From Anomaloglossus baeobatrachus (lineage: Eukaryota; Chordata; Amphibia; Anura; Aromobatidae), in contig NC_134354.1 of assembly GCF_048569485.1 (NCBI RefSeq), positions 691,683,198 through 691,747,197 of the forward strand: a stretch of DNA of 64,000 bases, read 5' to 3'. Shown here piece by piece: positions 18,900-30,842 of this stretch (the stretch's first letter is position 1; every line of letters starts with the position of its first letter). The position numbers and the translations under genes were made by a program. Below the pieces are notes generated by a model. That model was not told where the DNA came from and did not search any database. It was given only the letters and a program-made list of their open reading frames with translations.

Positions 18900-19466
18900 T
18901 AAAGGCCGCTTTACACGCAACGACATCGCTAGCGCGATGGCGTTGGGGTCACGGAATTCGTGACGCACATCCGCTCTAGTTAGCGACGTCGTTGCGTGTG
19001 ATACGTAAGGGCGACCGCTAACTAGCGATAATACTCACCTTATCATTGATACGCTGTCCAGTTCCCAAATATTGTTGCTTTTTCAGGACGCAGGATGTTC
19101 GTCATTCCTGCGGCAGCACACATCGCTATGTGTGACACCACAGGAACGAGGAACCTCACCGTACCTGCGGCCGCCGGCAATGAGGAAGGAAGGAGGTGGG
19201 TGGGATGTTCATCCCGCTCATCTCCGGCCCCTCCGCTTCTGTTGGGCGGCCGCTTAGTGACATCGCTGTGACGCCGAACGAACCGCCCCCTTAGAAAGGA
19301 GGCGTTTTGCCGGTCACAGCGACGTCGCTAGGCAGGTAAGTAGTGTGATGAGTCCGAGCGATGTTGTGCGCCACGGGCAGCGATTTACCCGTGATGCACA
19401 ACCGATGGGAGCGGGAACGCATGCTAGCGATATCGGTAACGATATCGCAGTGTGTAAAGCGGCGTT
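18900..19466. mobile_element. MITE of the 'ggccgctttacacgcaacg' family, copy 1
   Basis: Inverted ends TAAAGGCCGCTTTACACGC and GTGTGTAAAGCGGCGTT, flanked by AAGAC on both sides (18895-18899 and 19467-19471), a possible 5-bp target duplication. The interior carries a palindrome around CTGCGGCAGCACACATCGCT and TGTGACACC-CAGGAACGAGG. Non-coding. Five other copies lie in this window. Confidence 0.85.
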
Positions 19467-19504
19467 AAGACAGATCATTAAGTCACATCTGGTCATACCA
19501 CAAT

Positions 19505-20460
19505 AGGTCATGGGATATATATCTCACAGACATTCATATGGGACAAAGGTAAATCCCTCAGAAACACACATAAATAACCCAACTAATTTCATAGAAAACA
19601 AAAATGTCACTTATAGCAGACAACCCAACGCGTTTCTCCTCTCAGTATAGAGGTTCTTCAGGGGCATTTACAGCTGCTACAGTCCAAATTTATCTGATAG
19701 AAAATATGCATACAGACCATGTTGAAGGTCTGCTACACATTAACAAAAGACATCTTAGCCATTGATATTCTTGGAGGGAACACTTATTCCATATAAGCCA
19801 GATGTCTCCCATTTATGTATTACAGGCAGTCTCCTATTCTAGAGCATTACTCCACTGCCTCAGGTTTGAACATGGGCCTCACAAGCAAATTAAATGATCA
19901 CTCCTCCAAGTAGAACTTGAACGCTTAAATTAACCTGTGTCCCAGAAAAGTCACTTGCCCGTCTAATGCAGATACTAGAGCCTCACTTGATACCAGGCTG
20001 CATTCAGGCAGGGAAGAGGCTGAATTGATTAACAAACTCCCTCCACTTCCTCTGGTCTGTCCATAGTTTCACCATCTTTCCACATTATCACTCTTGTGGG
20101 CGTGAGAACAGGATGTCCATGAGTCGGCATCACCGCCAGCTCCTGGACTGGAAATCTTGTACATGCACTCGGCTCATTTGGACCACATCAGTGCGACTTT
20201 GATGCTGGGTGTACACTTCCCGGCTTCATAAGGCGCACTACGTATGACCGGATGTTCAGAAGACGTGAACGCAAACAGTCTTCTGAATTTCTGATCATGC
20301 AGAGTGCACTGAATGAAGACCGTAATCGTACACCCTGCTTCTGAAGCGCATTGACATGGTCTAAATGAACCGCACACATGAGCGAGATTTCCATTAGCTG
20401 ACAGTGACGTTGGCTTGCGGAAATCTAGTTCTCATGCTCACAGGCATGTGATAACGTGGA
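19505..20460 (-). mobile_element. Penelope-like repeat fragment with hammerhead motif
   Basis: A non-coding block with a - strand hammerhead-like motif at 19624-19663, lying between the MITE copy and the right arm of the foldback element. No ORF of reverse transcriptase is visible. Borders are set by its neighbours. Confidence 0.45.
19624..19663 (-). ncRNA. Hammerhead-ribozyme-like motif 7 (bulged core)
   Basis: On the - strand: CCC - CTGAAGA - A - CCTCT/ATACTG/AGAGG - A - GAAAC - GCGTT - GGG. Stem I is 3-4 bp, stem II 5 bp, stem III minimal around ACGCGT, and the cleavage triplet would be GUU. As in motif 1, an extra A follows the CUGAAGA box; here another A precedes GAAA. Confidence 0.55.
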
Positions 20461-20716
20461 AAAAAAAAGCCAACTAGTCTGGGGAACTAATGCCTCTGCA
20501 AAGACAAAGACCTAATTAGCATAGGGAAAGTGAGGTTTATAAGTCATATAAACATCCATATTAGTGAATAGCATTATACAAGGGTGGTTAATGAGGCAAG
20601 TGGGGCATAGCGGTATCAATGCTGCTGGGATGGCGGGCATAGGGGACCTGACAGGTTCCCTTTAACAATTCTCTGCTCTGGCTCATCGATAGAGGAAATA
20701 CACGAAACATCTTTTG

Positions 20717-21351
20717 TTAAAGGGAACCGGTCACCATATTTTTGGCCTTTAAGCTGCAGCCACCACCACCGGGCTCTTATATACAGCATTCTAACATGCT
20801 GTATATAAGAGCCCAGGCTGCTGTGACAACATAAAAAACACTTTATAATACTTACCCAACGGTCATTCTGCGGTGGATGACGGCCTCATGGGCGTCTCTG
20901 TTGTCCAGTGCCGGAGCCGCCTTTTTCAGCCATCTTAGGCTTCTTTCTGAAGCCTGTGTGCATGACACGGCTATGTCATACACACTCGCCGGTCCTGTGC
21001 AGGCGCACTACAATACTTTGATCTGCCCTGCTCAGGGCAAATCAAAGTGCGCCTGTTCAGGACCTGAATGTTGGCGAGTGTGGATGACGTTGGACCAGTC
21101 ATACACCGCGGCTAGAAAAGAAGGAGAACAAAGATGGCCGAAAGAGGCGGCTCCGGCACCGGACAACTGAGACGCCCATGAGGCCCTCATCCACCGCAGA
21201 GCGACCATTAGGCAAGTATTATAAAGTGTTTTTTATGTTGTCACAGCGGCCTGGGCTCTTATATACAGCATGTTAGAATGCTGTATATAAAAGAGCCCGG
21301 TGGTGGTGGCCGCAGCTTATACACCAAAAAAGTAGTGACAGGTTCCCTTTA
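20717..21351. mobile_element. Palindromic MITE (TTAAAGGGAACCGGTCAC ends)
   Basis: Both arms match over about 300 bp: GGGCTCTTATATACAGCATT at 20780 against AATGCTGTATATAAAAGAGC near 21280, and GAGACGCCCATGAGG against CCTCATGGGCGTCTC. The left end carries TTAA. Non-coding. Confidence 0.85.
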
Positions 21352-21361
21352 CCTTGAAACT

Positions 21362-21745
21362 TTTAAGGGGATTTGTCAGCAAGATTACACCTTAAACTAT
21401 TTATACGTGCATATAGCTCTTTCAAACCCTATCCCAACGACACCTTTACAAGGCCAGTCCATTCCTCCATTACCAAGAAATCTGGGTTTGAATTGATATG
21501 CAAATGAGGCTGTAGATCTGAAGCCTCTGTCACTCCAGTTCTATTCCCCACCCAGCGCCTCCCCTGAAGCTTGACTGACGGCCTCTATGCCGTGTGACTT
21601 TAGGCAAATAAACCGTCATTTAAGCAGGAGGCAGAGCAAATAGAGCTGGAGTGACAGAGGCTTCAGATCTACAGCCTCATTTGCATATCAATTCAAACCC
21701 AGATTTCTTGGTAACGGAGGAATGGACTGGCCTTGTAAAGGTATT
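21362..21745. mobile_element. Palindromic MITE (AAGGGGATTTGTCAGC end)
   Basis: CCATTACCAAGAAATCTGGG near 21466 pairs with CCCAGATTTCTTGGTAACGG near 21698, and GAAGCCTCTGTCACTCC pairs with GGAGTGACAGAGGCTTC. A truncated relative lies at 33552-33850. Confidence 0.8.
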
Positions 21746-22505
21746 CTCAGTAACAGAGAAACAGACTGACCATGTAAATGTATTGCTATAGTGATGTTGA
21801 GAATGAGCAAAGTTGGGACCCATTTTGAAAGCAGAAAATATAGGGCAAGCAACATGTGCCGTACAAAATAAAGAATATGATGATTTATCCACACAAAAGT
21901 AAATATGGCATGAGAAGATGTTCTACTGTTAAAATCTTATTTAATTTTCTGTCTCACTTGATTTACAAAATAAAATCTTGAAAACTTGTAGTTTTCATTT
22001 TGGCCACTAAGCTGAATAATAGCTTTTAACTTCTTGTTCCATAAAGAACACAGAAATCTCATTATCATCAAGTAGGTACACAGTGACAGAAAATGCAGAT
22101 ATACAGAGACAAGATCAACCATTCACAATAGGTTATATCACAGCTCACCTCCTCCCCATCTCTACCCAATGGACACTGCACAGGCCACAGTGAATGTCGA
22201 GAGAACCTAAAGGCCAAGAAGACCAGAAATGAAGGACTCTCTCCAGTCTACAGGTTAGCGATATTGTTCTTGCATCTCTCAGTCCTGTAAACAGCAAATC
22301 AAGTAATATGGCCGCCACATGTACACAAAATACAATCAGTAAATAAAAACCATTAGAAAAATTATTCATCAGTATTTGGTTTTAATTGAAAATATAAGTG
22401 ATACATTGACTTTTTAATATACAAACTCTGATTTTATCTTGTTGCCTAAGATATGTAGTCATGTCCTACAAAAGCTTCTCAAGAGGTATAAAATGTAATT
22501 AAATC
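21746..22505. other. Intergenic AT-rich stretch, nothing recognised
   Basis: No long ORF with family resemblance and no clear terminal repeats. GCTCACCTCCTCCCCATCTC near 22145 resembles a block at 14873. Confidence 0.35.
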
Positions 22506-23125
22506 AATTAAAGTCTTAAACGAGTAACTACAGGAGATGAATGGATGATCATTGGAGGGAAAGCAAAGCCTGCGTGTCCGACACATCTGTAATATAAAAT
22601 ACTGTCAAGGTGTATTTCAATCCCAGAGATTTTGGACATATCCACTGGATTAAAACACAAAAACTGACCAGCGCCTCCTAACCGAATGTGAACAGGTACA
22701 AGCGGCTGTGACTCTAATATAGACAAACCAAACAACACAGCATTATCCTGAATACGCTCAGATGTATGCAAGCCATGAACACATGAAGAGTAAACTGCAT
22801 CACCACCATCATAAAATGAAGATACTTTCAGCACAAATTGGCGAATATTGTGTGCGCCCACCGGCCACAACAAGGCCATAGAGTGATCGGAGTGTGCTCA
22901 GGTAACTAAGGAGGCAGTCACTACCTCGAAATGTATACTGCAAAGAAACAAAAACTGACCATCACCGCCGAGCAGAGTGAAGCAAATGTGAACAGGACCA
23001 GCCTACATATTTAAACGACTGCCTCCGTAGTTAGCTGTGCACTCCTCCTATCAGTCTAAAGCCTTGTCGTGGTTGGTGGGCGCACACAAACTGGCTAATT
23101 TGCATACAAAGTACCTTCATTTTAG
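22506..23125. repeat. Unclassified repeat with inverted arms and an internal duplication
   Basis: 22816-22919 is inverse to 23018-23122 (TTGTGTGCGCCCACC against GGTGGGCGCACACAA; TAAGGAGGCAGTC against GACTGCCTCCGTA). A block ACAAAAACTGACCA followed by AATGTGAACAGG occurs at about 22658 and again at about 22946. A 123-codon open frame on the - strand (22508-22879) runs through both parts and has no recognisable family, so I read it as chance. Confidence 0.5.
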
Positions 23126-23156
23126 AAGTATATTACATATATCAGTAATGCAGTTT

Positions 23157-23812
23157 AAAGGGAATCTGTCACTAGGTTTTTGCTTCCCCATCTGAGAGCA
23201 GCATAATGTAGAGACAGAGACCCTGATTCCAGTGATCTGTCACTTACTGAGCTGTTTGCCGTCATGTTGATAAAATCGTTTTTTCTGCTGCAGATCTAGC
23301 AGTTAGGCCGGAGTCACACTTGCAAGTGACTCGCATGTAACCCGGGCGAGACTCACATCGCATCACCCGACACGGCCTGCCACTTTCCAGACAGAAGAGG
23401 GTCAGCTGCATGCATTTCTATGCAGCTGACGTGCTCCTTTCCAGAGAGTAGGTCGGCTGTGCTGGGTGATGCGATGCGAAACTCACACGGGTTATGTGCG
23501 AGTCACTCACAAGTGTGACTCTGGCCTTATACAGAGCTCATGAATATGCTGCTGGACTACACGGCAGCATGCCAAGTAGTCCTGTAATGATAATCTACTT
23601 CTCTGGCTTTATTCAGAGCTCATGAATATGCTGGACTACCTGGCAGCATGCCAAGTAGTCCTGTAATCATCTATTGCTGATAAGAGTGATTTTATCAAAA
23701 CTACACTAAGCAGCCCAGTAAGTGACATCGCTGGAATCAGGATCTCTGCCCCTACGCTATGCTGCTTTCAGATTAGGTGGCAAAAAAAACTGGTGACAGA
23801 TTCTCTGTCACA
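23157..23812. mobile_element. MITE (AAAGGGAATCTGTCAC ends) with a nested MITE
   Basis: TTAAAGGGAATCTGTCACTA at 23157 is inverse to TGGTGACAGATTCTCTG ending near 23810. The arms continue through GATTCCAGTGAT and its complement. The nested element at 23303-23532 interrupts it. A direct duplication (AGAGCTCATGAATATGCTG at about 23534 and 23616) lies in the centre. Relatives: 30129-30573 and 60498-60880. Confidence 0.8.
23303..23532. mobile_element. Short palindromic MITE (gagtcacacttgcaag family), nested
   Basis: Ends TAGGCCGGAGTCACACTTGC and AAGTGTGACTCTGGCCTTA are inverted copies. Same family as 1261-1459. It lies inside 23157-23812 and is therefore younger than it. Confidence 0.8.
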
Positions 23813-24610
23813 GATTTAATATTTGCACATATCTTAAAACAGTGTGCTTTTGCACTGATTTATATCCAAGTATTACTTCATTAATATCTGATAGATATGG
23901 GTCTCACCTCTAGCAACTATCAAAGGGCTGCATGAACTGCACTTTAACGAGGTCCAATAGAAGTGAGCAGAGATCGCCGCACATTACTGGCGACTCAAAA
24001 TGACGACCGTTCAGCTGCAAGCCCTGAGGGTAAGACCTGCATTTACCAGGCATTAACAAGATATGCCGTGGATGGATCATAAATGTCTAATATTGGAATT
24101 CCCCCCTTAAATTTTTCTTACAGACCATCCGACAGAAAAAAAAACAAAAAAAAAAAACAGACAATAGAAAAAAAAAAAAAATCTTTATTTAAATATTCTA
24201 CATAAACCGGTAAAAGGAGGCAAAAAAGTACATTAGAGCACACAGTGTAAGAAACGGAATTTTCCCTCGATTCTAAGGAAAAAGTAATACAAACAGTTAT
24301 TAGCAAATGATGGGATTTTCTTGGTAGATGGAGCAGAGTATTTGGGTCCATGTATCCACATGGGACATTGGCATATTTCAAGAATAAAAAAATATGATGT
24401 ATAGAAACCTGTGTAGAACAGATAACGATATAACACTAGCCAGATACCATTGTTCTCGTATAAAAGGTTAGTAATTGAAAGCTACGACCTTATTATTGTT
24501 AGGAGACATTATCTCTTTAATTAAGACCACCACCGACAAACTAAAAGCCCCGATCTGATGAATGCCACGTTAGTTCTGTCAGTGGCTGTCCACCAGGTCA
24601 GGTGTACATC
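23813..24610. other. AT-rich stretch with a possible - strand poly(A) signal
   Basis: TTTATTTAAATATTCTACA at 24183-24201 reads as AATAAA on the - strand, with A/T-rich sequence around it. A similar block is at about 60219-60237. It could be a distal 3' end on the znf740 strand, but nothing proves it. Confidence 0.3.
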
Positions 24611-24612
24611 AC

Positions 24613-25578
24613 TACTAGTGATGAGAGCACTATCATGCTCGGGTCTCAATAAGAGCAGTTGGATGCTCGGATGGGCGCGACTCGAGTATAATGGAAGTCA
24701 ATGGGGAACTCAAGCTTTTTTTTCGGGAAATCTTAAAAGGAGCCAGTCACCAGTTTTTTAGTGTATGAACTAATCCCGCCACCTTCCTTAGCACCTACGC
24801 TGCATTCTCAAAAGTGGTATATTATGTCCTGACCCACCTGCAGATCACAAAAAAAACTGTTTTGAATAGCTCCTGCGCAGCATGCAAATATGACCCGTCC
24901 GGTCTGATGGACGGCTCCTGTCCCGCCTCTCCTTTTCTATATAGCCTCTCTGCTGATAATCGCCATCCTCCCGATGTGATTGATGTGGATGATGCGTTTT
25001 GAGTCATCCAGATAGCCAGACAATCTTACACCTGCGCAGCAAGATTGCGGTTCGCGCAGGCACACCTTGCTTTGCCTTGCTGAGGGCTGCTGCATGTGCA
25101 GTAAGGGTTAAGGCTCAGCCCACAGGGCAAAGCAAAATGCGCCCGCGCAAACCACGATCTTCCTGCACAGGCGCGAGACTATGTCCGGCTATGTGGACGA
25201 TGCAGGACACGTCATCCACATCAATCACATCGGAAGGATGGCGATTGCTAGCGGAGAGGCGGGATAGTAGCCAATACAATGACACCCATCGGACCGGTCA
25301 CATTTTCATAAAGCATAGGAGCTATTCAAAAGGTTTTTTTGGGGATATATGGGGAGGGGGGTGTCAGGACATGATATACCACTTTTTAGAATGCAGCATA
25401 GGTGCTAAAGGAAAGGTGGCGGGATTAGTTCATACACTAAAAAAACTGGTGACCGGTTCCCTTTAAAGACAGATGCTTGACACGGTCATTGATTTCCATT
25501 ATACTCGGGTGCTCAAGTCGCACCCAACTGCTCTAAATGAGTACCGAGCAACCCGAGCATGGAAATGCTCACTCAACT
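24613..25578. mobile_element. MITE (gatgag..gcatgctcggg ends), interrupted
   Basis: ATCATGCTCGGGTCTC near 24633 and CTCGAGTATAATGGAAGTCA near 24681 are inverse to TGATTTCCATTATACTCGGG near 25490 and CCCGAGCATGGAAATG near 25555. The element is split by the palindromic MITE at 24733-25466. Confidence 0.75.
24733..25466. mobile_element. Palindromic MITE flanked by TTAA
   Basis: TTAA at 24733-24736 and 25463-25466. The arms match over more than 150 bp, for example TGAACTAATCCCGCCACCTT against AAGGTGGCGGGATTAGTTCA and CATCCACATCAATCACATCG-type blocks in the centre. Non-coding; the ORF across it is part of the palindrome. Confidence 0.85.
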
Positions 25579-25579
25579 A

Positions 25580-26186
25580 TTTACTACAAATATTAAAATA
25601 TGCAGACATCTGGCCTGCAATCTGATAGCAAGGGTTAAAAACCAGACAACCTGGCTGCGTAGAAAAAGAATTAACGTAAGAAAAAAAAAAAAAAAAAAAA
25701 AGAAGAAGAAGAACTGAGGTCACTTGATAATACAAAAATACAGATTAATAAATCCCACGTCGGATTTAAAGCTACAGTTCATTACATACAGTAGTAGTGA
25801 CATAGCAAATAAAAATCAATAAAAAACTTATACATTTTTTCAAATACATACAAAATGCAGTAAAAAAAATTAGAATTTTTACATTACTGAAAAAAGCCCC
25901 AAAAAAACAGAACTGGGACAAGAAATATAACTAAAAGCTGAGGTTCTGTCTCAATAACATTTCAATTTAAAGGGTTTGTCTAGTTTACACAAAGTAAAGT
26001 ATTTTCCAACACTTTTTCAATTAAATTCAAAATTAAAAAAAGAAACATCCTCCATTTAGGATCATGGACTCATGTCCTTGCATCACACGGACAGGCCGCT
26101 GATGTCAATAAAGCTTATGCAATACCCCTGTTCTCCGCTGGGAGTGCTGTAGGGAAAATTAACAGTTCTCTTCAAAGAAGGAACAT

Positions 26187-26190
<4 letters not shown>
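25580..26190. other. AT-rich intergenic stretch, nothing recognised
   Basis: Contains a long A run near 25681-25700 and otherwise no repeat ends or coding signal. Confidence 0.35.
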
Positions 26191-26250
<60 letters not shown>

Positions 26251-26285
26251 ATATATATATATATATCTATATATCTATATATATA

Positions 26286-26323
<38 letters not shown>

Positions 26324-26326
<3 letters not shown>

Positions 26327-27974
26327 TTAGGTCCAGAAATATTTGGACAGTGACACAAGTTTTGTTATTTTAGCTGTTTACAAAAACATGTTCGGAAATA
26401 CAATTATATATATAATATGGGCTGAAAGTGCACACTCCCAGCTGCAATATGAGAGTTTTCACATCCAAATCGGAGAAAGGGTTTAGGAATCATAGCTCTG
26501 TAATGCATAGCCTCCTCTTTTTCAAGGGACCAAAAGTAATTGGACAAGGGACTCTAAGGGCTGCAATTAACTCTGAAGGCGTCTCCCTCGTTAACCTGTA
26601 ATCAATGAAGTAGTTAAAAGGTCTGGGGTTGATTACAGGTGTGTGGTTTTGCATTTGGAAGCTGTTGCTGTGACCAGACAACATGCGGTCTAAGGAACTC
26701 TCAATTGAGGTGAAGCAGAACATCCTGAGGCTGAAAAAAAAGAAAAAAATCCATCAGAGATAGCAGACATGCTTGGAGTAGCAAAATCAACAGTCGGGTA
26801 CATTCTGAGAAAAAAGGAATTGACTGGTGAGCTTGGGAACTCAAAAAGGCCTGGGCGTCCACAGATGACAACAGTGGTGGATGATCGCCGCATACTTTCT
26901 TTGGTGAAGAAGAACCCGTTTACAACATCAACTGAAGTCCAGAACACTCTCAGTGAAGTAGGTGTATCTGTCTCTAAGTCAACAGTAAAGAGAAGACTCC
27001 ATGAAAGTAAATACAAAGGGTTCACATCTAGATGCAAACCATTCATCAATTCCAAAAATAGACAGGCCAGAGTTAAATTTGCTGAAAAACACCTCATGAA
27101 GCCAGCTCAGTTCTGGAAAAGTATTCTATGGACAGATGAGACAAAGATCAACCTGTACCAGAATGATGGGAAGAAAAAAGTTTGGAGAAGAAAGGGAACG
27201 GCACATGATCCAAGGCACACCACATCCTCTGTAAAACATGGTGGAGGCAACGTGATGGCATGGGCATGCATGGCTTTCAATGGCACTGGGTCACTTGTGT
27301 TTATTGATGACATAACAGCAGACAAGAGTAGCCGGATGAATTCTGAAGTGTACCGGGATATACTTTCAGCCCAGATTCAGCCAAATGCCGCAAAGTTGAT
27401 CGGACGGCGCTTCATAGTACAGATGGACAATGACCCCAAGCATACAGCCAAAGCTACCCAGGAGTTCATGAGTGCAAAAAAGTGGAACATTCTGCAATGG
27501 CCAAGTCAATCACCAGATCTTAACCCAATTGAGCATGCATTTCACTTGCTCAAATCCAGACTTAAGACGGAAAGACCCACAAACAAGCAAGACCTGAAGG
27601 CTGGGGCTGTAAAGGCCTGGCAAAGCATTAAGAAGGAGGAAACCCAGCGTTTGGTGATGTCCATGGGTTCCAGACTTAAGGCAGTGATTGCCTCCAAAGG
27701 ATTCGCAACAAAATATTGAAAATAAAAATATTTTGTTTGTGTTTGGTTTATTTGTCCAATTACTTTTGACCTCCAAAAATGTGGAGTGTTTGTAAAGAAA
27801 TGTGTACAATTCCTACAATTTCTATCAGATATTTTTGTTCAAACCTTCAAATTAAACGTTACAATCTGCACTTGAATTCTGTTGTAGAGGTTTCATTTCA
27901 AATCCAATGTGGTGGCATGCAGAGCCCAACTCGCGAAAATTGTGTCACTGTCCAAATATTTCTGGACCTAACTG
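26324..27974 (+). mobile_element. Nearly intact Tc1-type transposon (CAGTTAGGTCCAGAAATATT ends)
   Basis: Perfect or near-perfect terminal inverted repeats of about 33 bp (CAGTTAGGTCCAGAAATATT... and the complement) flanked by TA. Total 1651 bp. It carries one transposase frame on the + strand. Both ends and the catalytic domain are preserved, so it is among the youngest DNA transposons here. Confidence 0.92.
26684..27719 (+). CDS. Tc1 transposase, DD34E, one frameshift near the N-terminus
   Basis: Cut-and-paste transposase. The intact frame 26769-27719 gives 316 residues from an internal Met; the natural start is probably ATG 26684 (MRSKELSIEVKQNILRLKKK), whose frame is lost in an A-rich run near 26735-26750. 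Residues about 1-110 hold the paired-like helix-turn-helix DNA-binding region (LGVAKSTVGYILRKKE, VSVSKSTVKRRLHESK) and an AT-hook-like KRPGRPQ linker. The catalytic triad is complete: D123 (LWTDETKINL), D220 (QMDNDPKHTA) and E255 (SPDLNPIEHAF), with 34 residues between the last two. The C-terminus AVIASKGFATKY is typical. Nothing else breaks the frame. Confidence 0.9.
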
Positions 27975-27992
27975 TATATATGTATATATATA

Positions 27993-28101
<109 letters not shown>

Positions 28102-28150
28102 AGTCCAAAGTTGGCACAGACTAAAATTTTGTCATTGTGCTAGTTTCTCC

Positions 28151-28616
28151 TTAGGCTGCTTTCACACCTCCGGTTTTAGCAGAGCCGGCCAATCCAGCTC
28201 TAAAACCTATGCAACAGATGCGGCGAGAAAACCGCATGCTTTGCATAAGTTTTTGACATGCGGCCCGTCCGGTTTTTGCCGCTTGCGGCAGGCTACTGAG
28301 CATGCGCAGTGAAAAAAACCGCATGCGGCGGCCGGATGCGGCGTGATGCGTTTTTTTTTTTTTTTGCCGGACAAAAAAAAAAACAAAAAAAAACGTGCCA
28401 GGCAACGTTCCATCCGGCCGCCGCAGCGGCTTAATCTGCCGCATGCGGCAAAAACCGGACAGAACGCAAGCCCATGCGGCACAATACAGCACTAATGTAA
28501 GTCTATGCAAAAAAACCCACAACCGGCGGCAAAAAAAACTCAAAACGGTTGCGTTTTTTCTGCAAAGCGCTGGATTGTGCCGCACAGGAAAAACCCGATG
28601 TGTGAAAGCAGCCTTA
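28151..28616. mobile_element. MITE (aggctgctttcacac ends)
   Basis: TTAGGCTGCTTTCACACCTC and ATGTGTGAAAGCAGCCTTA are inverted. The interior is long-armed (GCCGCATGCGGCAAAAACCG) with A/T tracts at 28350-28395. Related ends occur at 45921 and 56595. Confidence 0.85.
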
Positions 28617-29240
28617 GCGACATACACTAAATGTCACTAAGTGTGTGTTTGTAGTCTTCTGTCTGAAAACGATGAGAAGTACTTTGTATTTACTATGTGT
28701 TAGATCCCAGCCAGAGACTGAACCTACAATTATAGGGGTTTGAGTATCAATGAAGATTTTATCAGGCCTTCATTTTCTTATATAACAGACTTGATGTTTA
28801 TTTTTTTTATGAGGTTCAAAGTAATGAACATTTTTATTGGGGGGTGGGTGCATTTTTTGTCATTGAAACGAGATTTTCCCTTTGTCATCTCATAAAACAG
28901 ACCCCTCCTTTAGGGCACATATTTCAGCTGTCAAAACATCTTTAAAAGGTATACAATACACTAGATCCCGTATGTTACTGTACCACTTATCGTTATATTT
29001 ACACATGTAAAAATGGAAAATACCATTTATAGTCCTCTACAAATTGCTTAAAGGAATCCTCTACCCATTATTTTTTGCAAAAAATCTGGTCAGAATTCCA
29101 AATTAGAAGAATGCCTGCAACTATGCACAATTCAGAGCCCAGTTATGACACGATTGTATGCGGTTTTTCATCTAGAGCCGCAGTTGTACAATACAAACCT
29201 CAATTCCACCGCAGTGGAATCCGATTTTCATGCCGTGTAT
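28617..29240. other. Intergenic stretch, nothing recognised
   Basis: AT-rich, no repeats delimited, no coding signal. Confidence 0.35.
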
Positions 29241-29241
29241 C

Positions 29242-29818
29242 TTAAGGCCGCTTTACACGCTGTGACATCGCTCAAGCGATCCCGTTGGGGTCACGGAATT
29301 TGTGACACACATCCGGCCGCTGTAGCGATGCCGTTGCGTGTGACACCTATGAGCGATTTTGCATCGTTGCAAAAACATGCAAAATCGCTCAACGGTGACA
29401 TGGGGGCCATTCTCGAATATCGTTGCTGCTGCAGTAATGATGTAGTTAATCGTTCCTGCGGCAGCACACATCGCTCCGTGTGACACCGCAGGAACGAGGA
29501 ACCTATCCTAACCTGTGTCCTGCCCGCAATGCGGAAGGAAGGAGGTGGGCGGGATGTTACGTCCCGCTCATCTCCGCCCCTCCGCTTCTATTGGGCGGCG
29601 GTTCAGTGACGTAGCTGTGACGCTGAACGAATCGCCACCTTAGAAAGGAGGCGGTTCGCCGGTCACAGCGACGTCGCAGGGAAGGTAAGTACGTGTGACA
29701 GGTCCGTGCGATGTTGTGCGCCATGGGCAGCGATTTGCCTGTGTCGCACAACCGATGGGGGCGGGTACCCACGCTAGCGATATCGGTCATGATATCGCAG
29801 CGTGTAAATCGGCCTTTA
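29242..29818. mobile_element. MITE of the 'ggccgctttacacg' family, copy 2
   Basis: Ends TTAAGGCCGCTTTACACGC and GCGTGTAAATCGGCCTTTA. Internal GTTCCTGCGGCAGCACACAT and TGTGACACCGCAGGAACGAG palindrome as in the other copies. Confidence 0.85.
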
Positions 29819-30128
29819 GGCCTTAGGCAATACATCTCAATACATCTCTCAACTTGTGTTTCTTACATTTGTCTGCCAATGAATAGAGTGCAGTGAAGGA
29901 GCAAAACAAGCTGGGCAAGGCTTTACCACCTCTTACGGTCATATACCATGTTTTATAAAAAAAAAAAAATACCTTTTGGTTATGAAATATTATAAATTAT
30001 ACTGAATAAAAAAATGACAATTATAACTGGTGATTTTGTGTAGCATATAGTACAGCAGAATAAGCAGCCCATAGCCAGCCTTCTATTGATGTACCCTGCA
30101 GAATAACTCAGTATTCTAATGTGAGGAG

Positions 30129-30573
30129 TAAAGGGAATCCATCAGCAGGCTTTTGCTACGGAATCTGAAAGCTGCATGCCATGATGTAGGGATTAGCCTT
30201 ATTCCAGTGATGTGTCACCTACTGGAATGTTTAGTGCAGTTTTGATAGAATCCCTGTTTTCTCTGCTGTAGATGTAGCAGTGGTCAGAATACTGAGCTGT
30301 GTATAACCCCGCCCACACCGCTTATTGGTAGCTTCTAGTGTACAATGTTAGCAAATTGCCGATCAGTGGTGGGGGTGGGGTTACACGAGTTAGCTTGACT
30401 GTTCTGCATTTGAGACCTAGTCCTGCAGTGATAATCTCCTGCTGATCAAACAGATTGTATTGAAACTACAGCAAACTGCTGAGCACATGACATCCTAGGA
30501 ATCAGGATCTCTGCCCCTACATAATGCTGCTCTCATATTAAATAGCAAAACATTGATGACAAATTCCTTTCCA
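30129..30573. mobile_element. MITE (AAAGGGAATCCATCAGC ends)
   Basis: The left end TAAAGGGAATCCATCAGCAG and the right CATTGATGACAAATTCCTTT are imperfect inverted copies. ATTCCAGTGATGTGTCAC and TCAGGATCTCTGCCCCTAC tie it to 23157-23812. Confidence 0.65.
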
Positions 30574-30842
30574 CTTCGTAGGACAGCTTTCCCATATTGC
30601 ATTTTAACTTGACGTTATTGTAAGACCTGTTTTTATAGTTCTGGTCCCTATGCTAGGACTGATTATTACTAGGACTGAATATTATAACGGTCAAGCCAAT
30701 GATTTTTAATTAAACTTCATTTACAGTGTGTAGGGGGAAGAATTTTATACAACACATGTAAGGAACCTACAGAATAAGCATGATTAATGGAACTTAATAG
30801 CGATTATTAGTAATTGCCATCCACATACATACACCTTTCAAC

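Larger units (their letters stand above)
16061..20664. mobile_element. Foldback MITE (AGGGAACCTGTCAGGT ends) filled by later insertions
   Basis: CAAGGGAACCTGTCAGGTC at 16061 is inverse to GACCTGACAGGTTCCCTTT ending at 20664. Arm sequence continues to about 16257 and from about 20462, for example TTATAAACCTCACTTT against AAAGTGAGGTTTATAA. The centre has been filled by the hammerhead compound, a Tc1 remnant, a MITE and a Penelope-like fragment. Confidence 0.75.

Noticed and set aside
20680-20720. ACACGAAACATC after GAGGAAAT, resembling a decayed hammerhead
   Set aside because: There is no CUGANGA box; only the GAAAC half is present.
22508-22879. A 123-codon - strand ORF with a possible internal acceptor
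   Set aside because: It overlaps an inverted-repeat arm and a duplicated block and resembles no protein I know.
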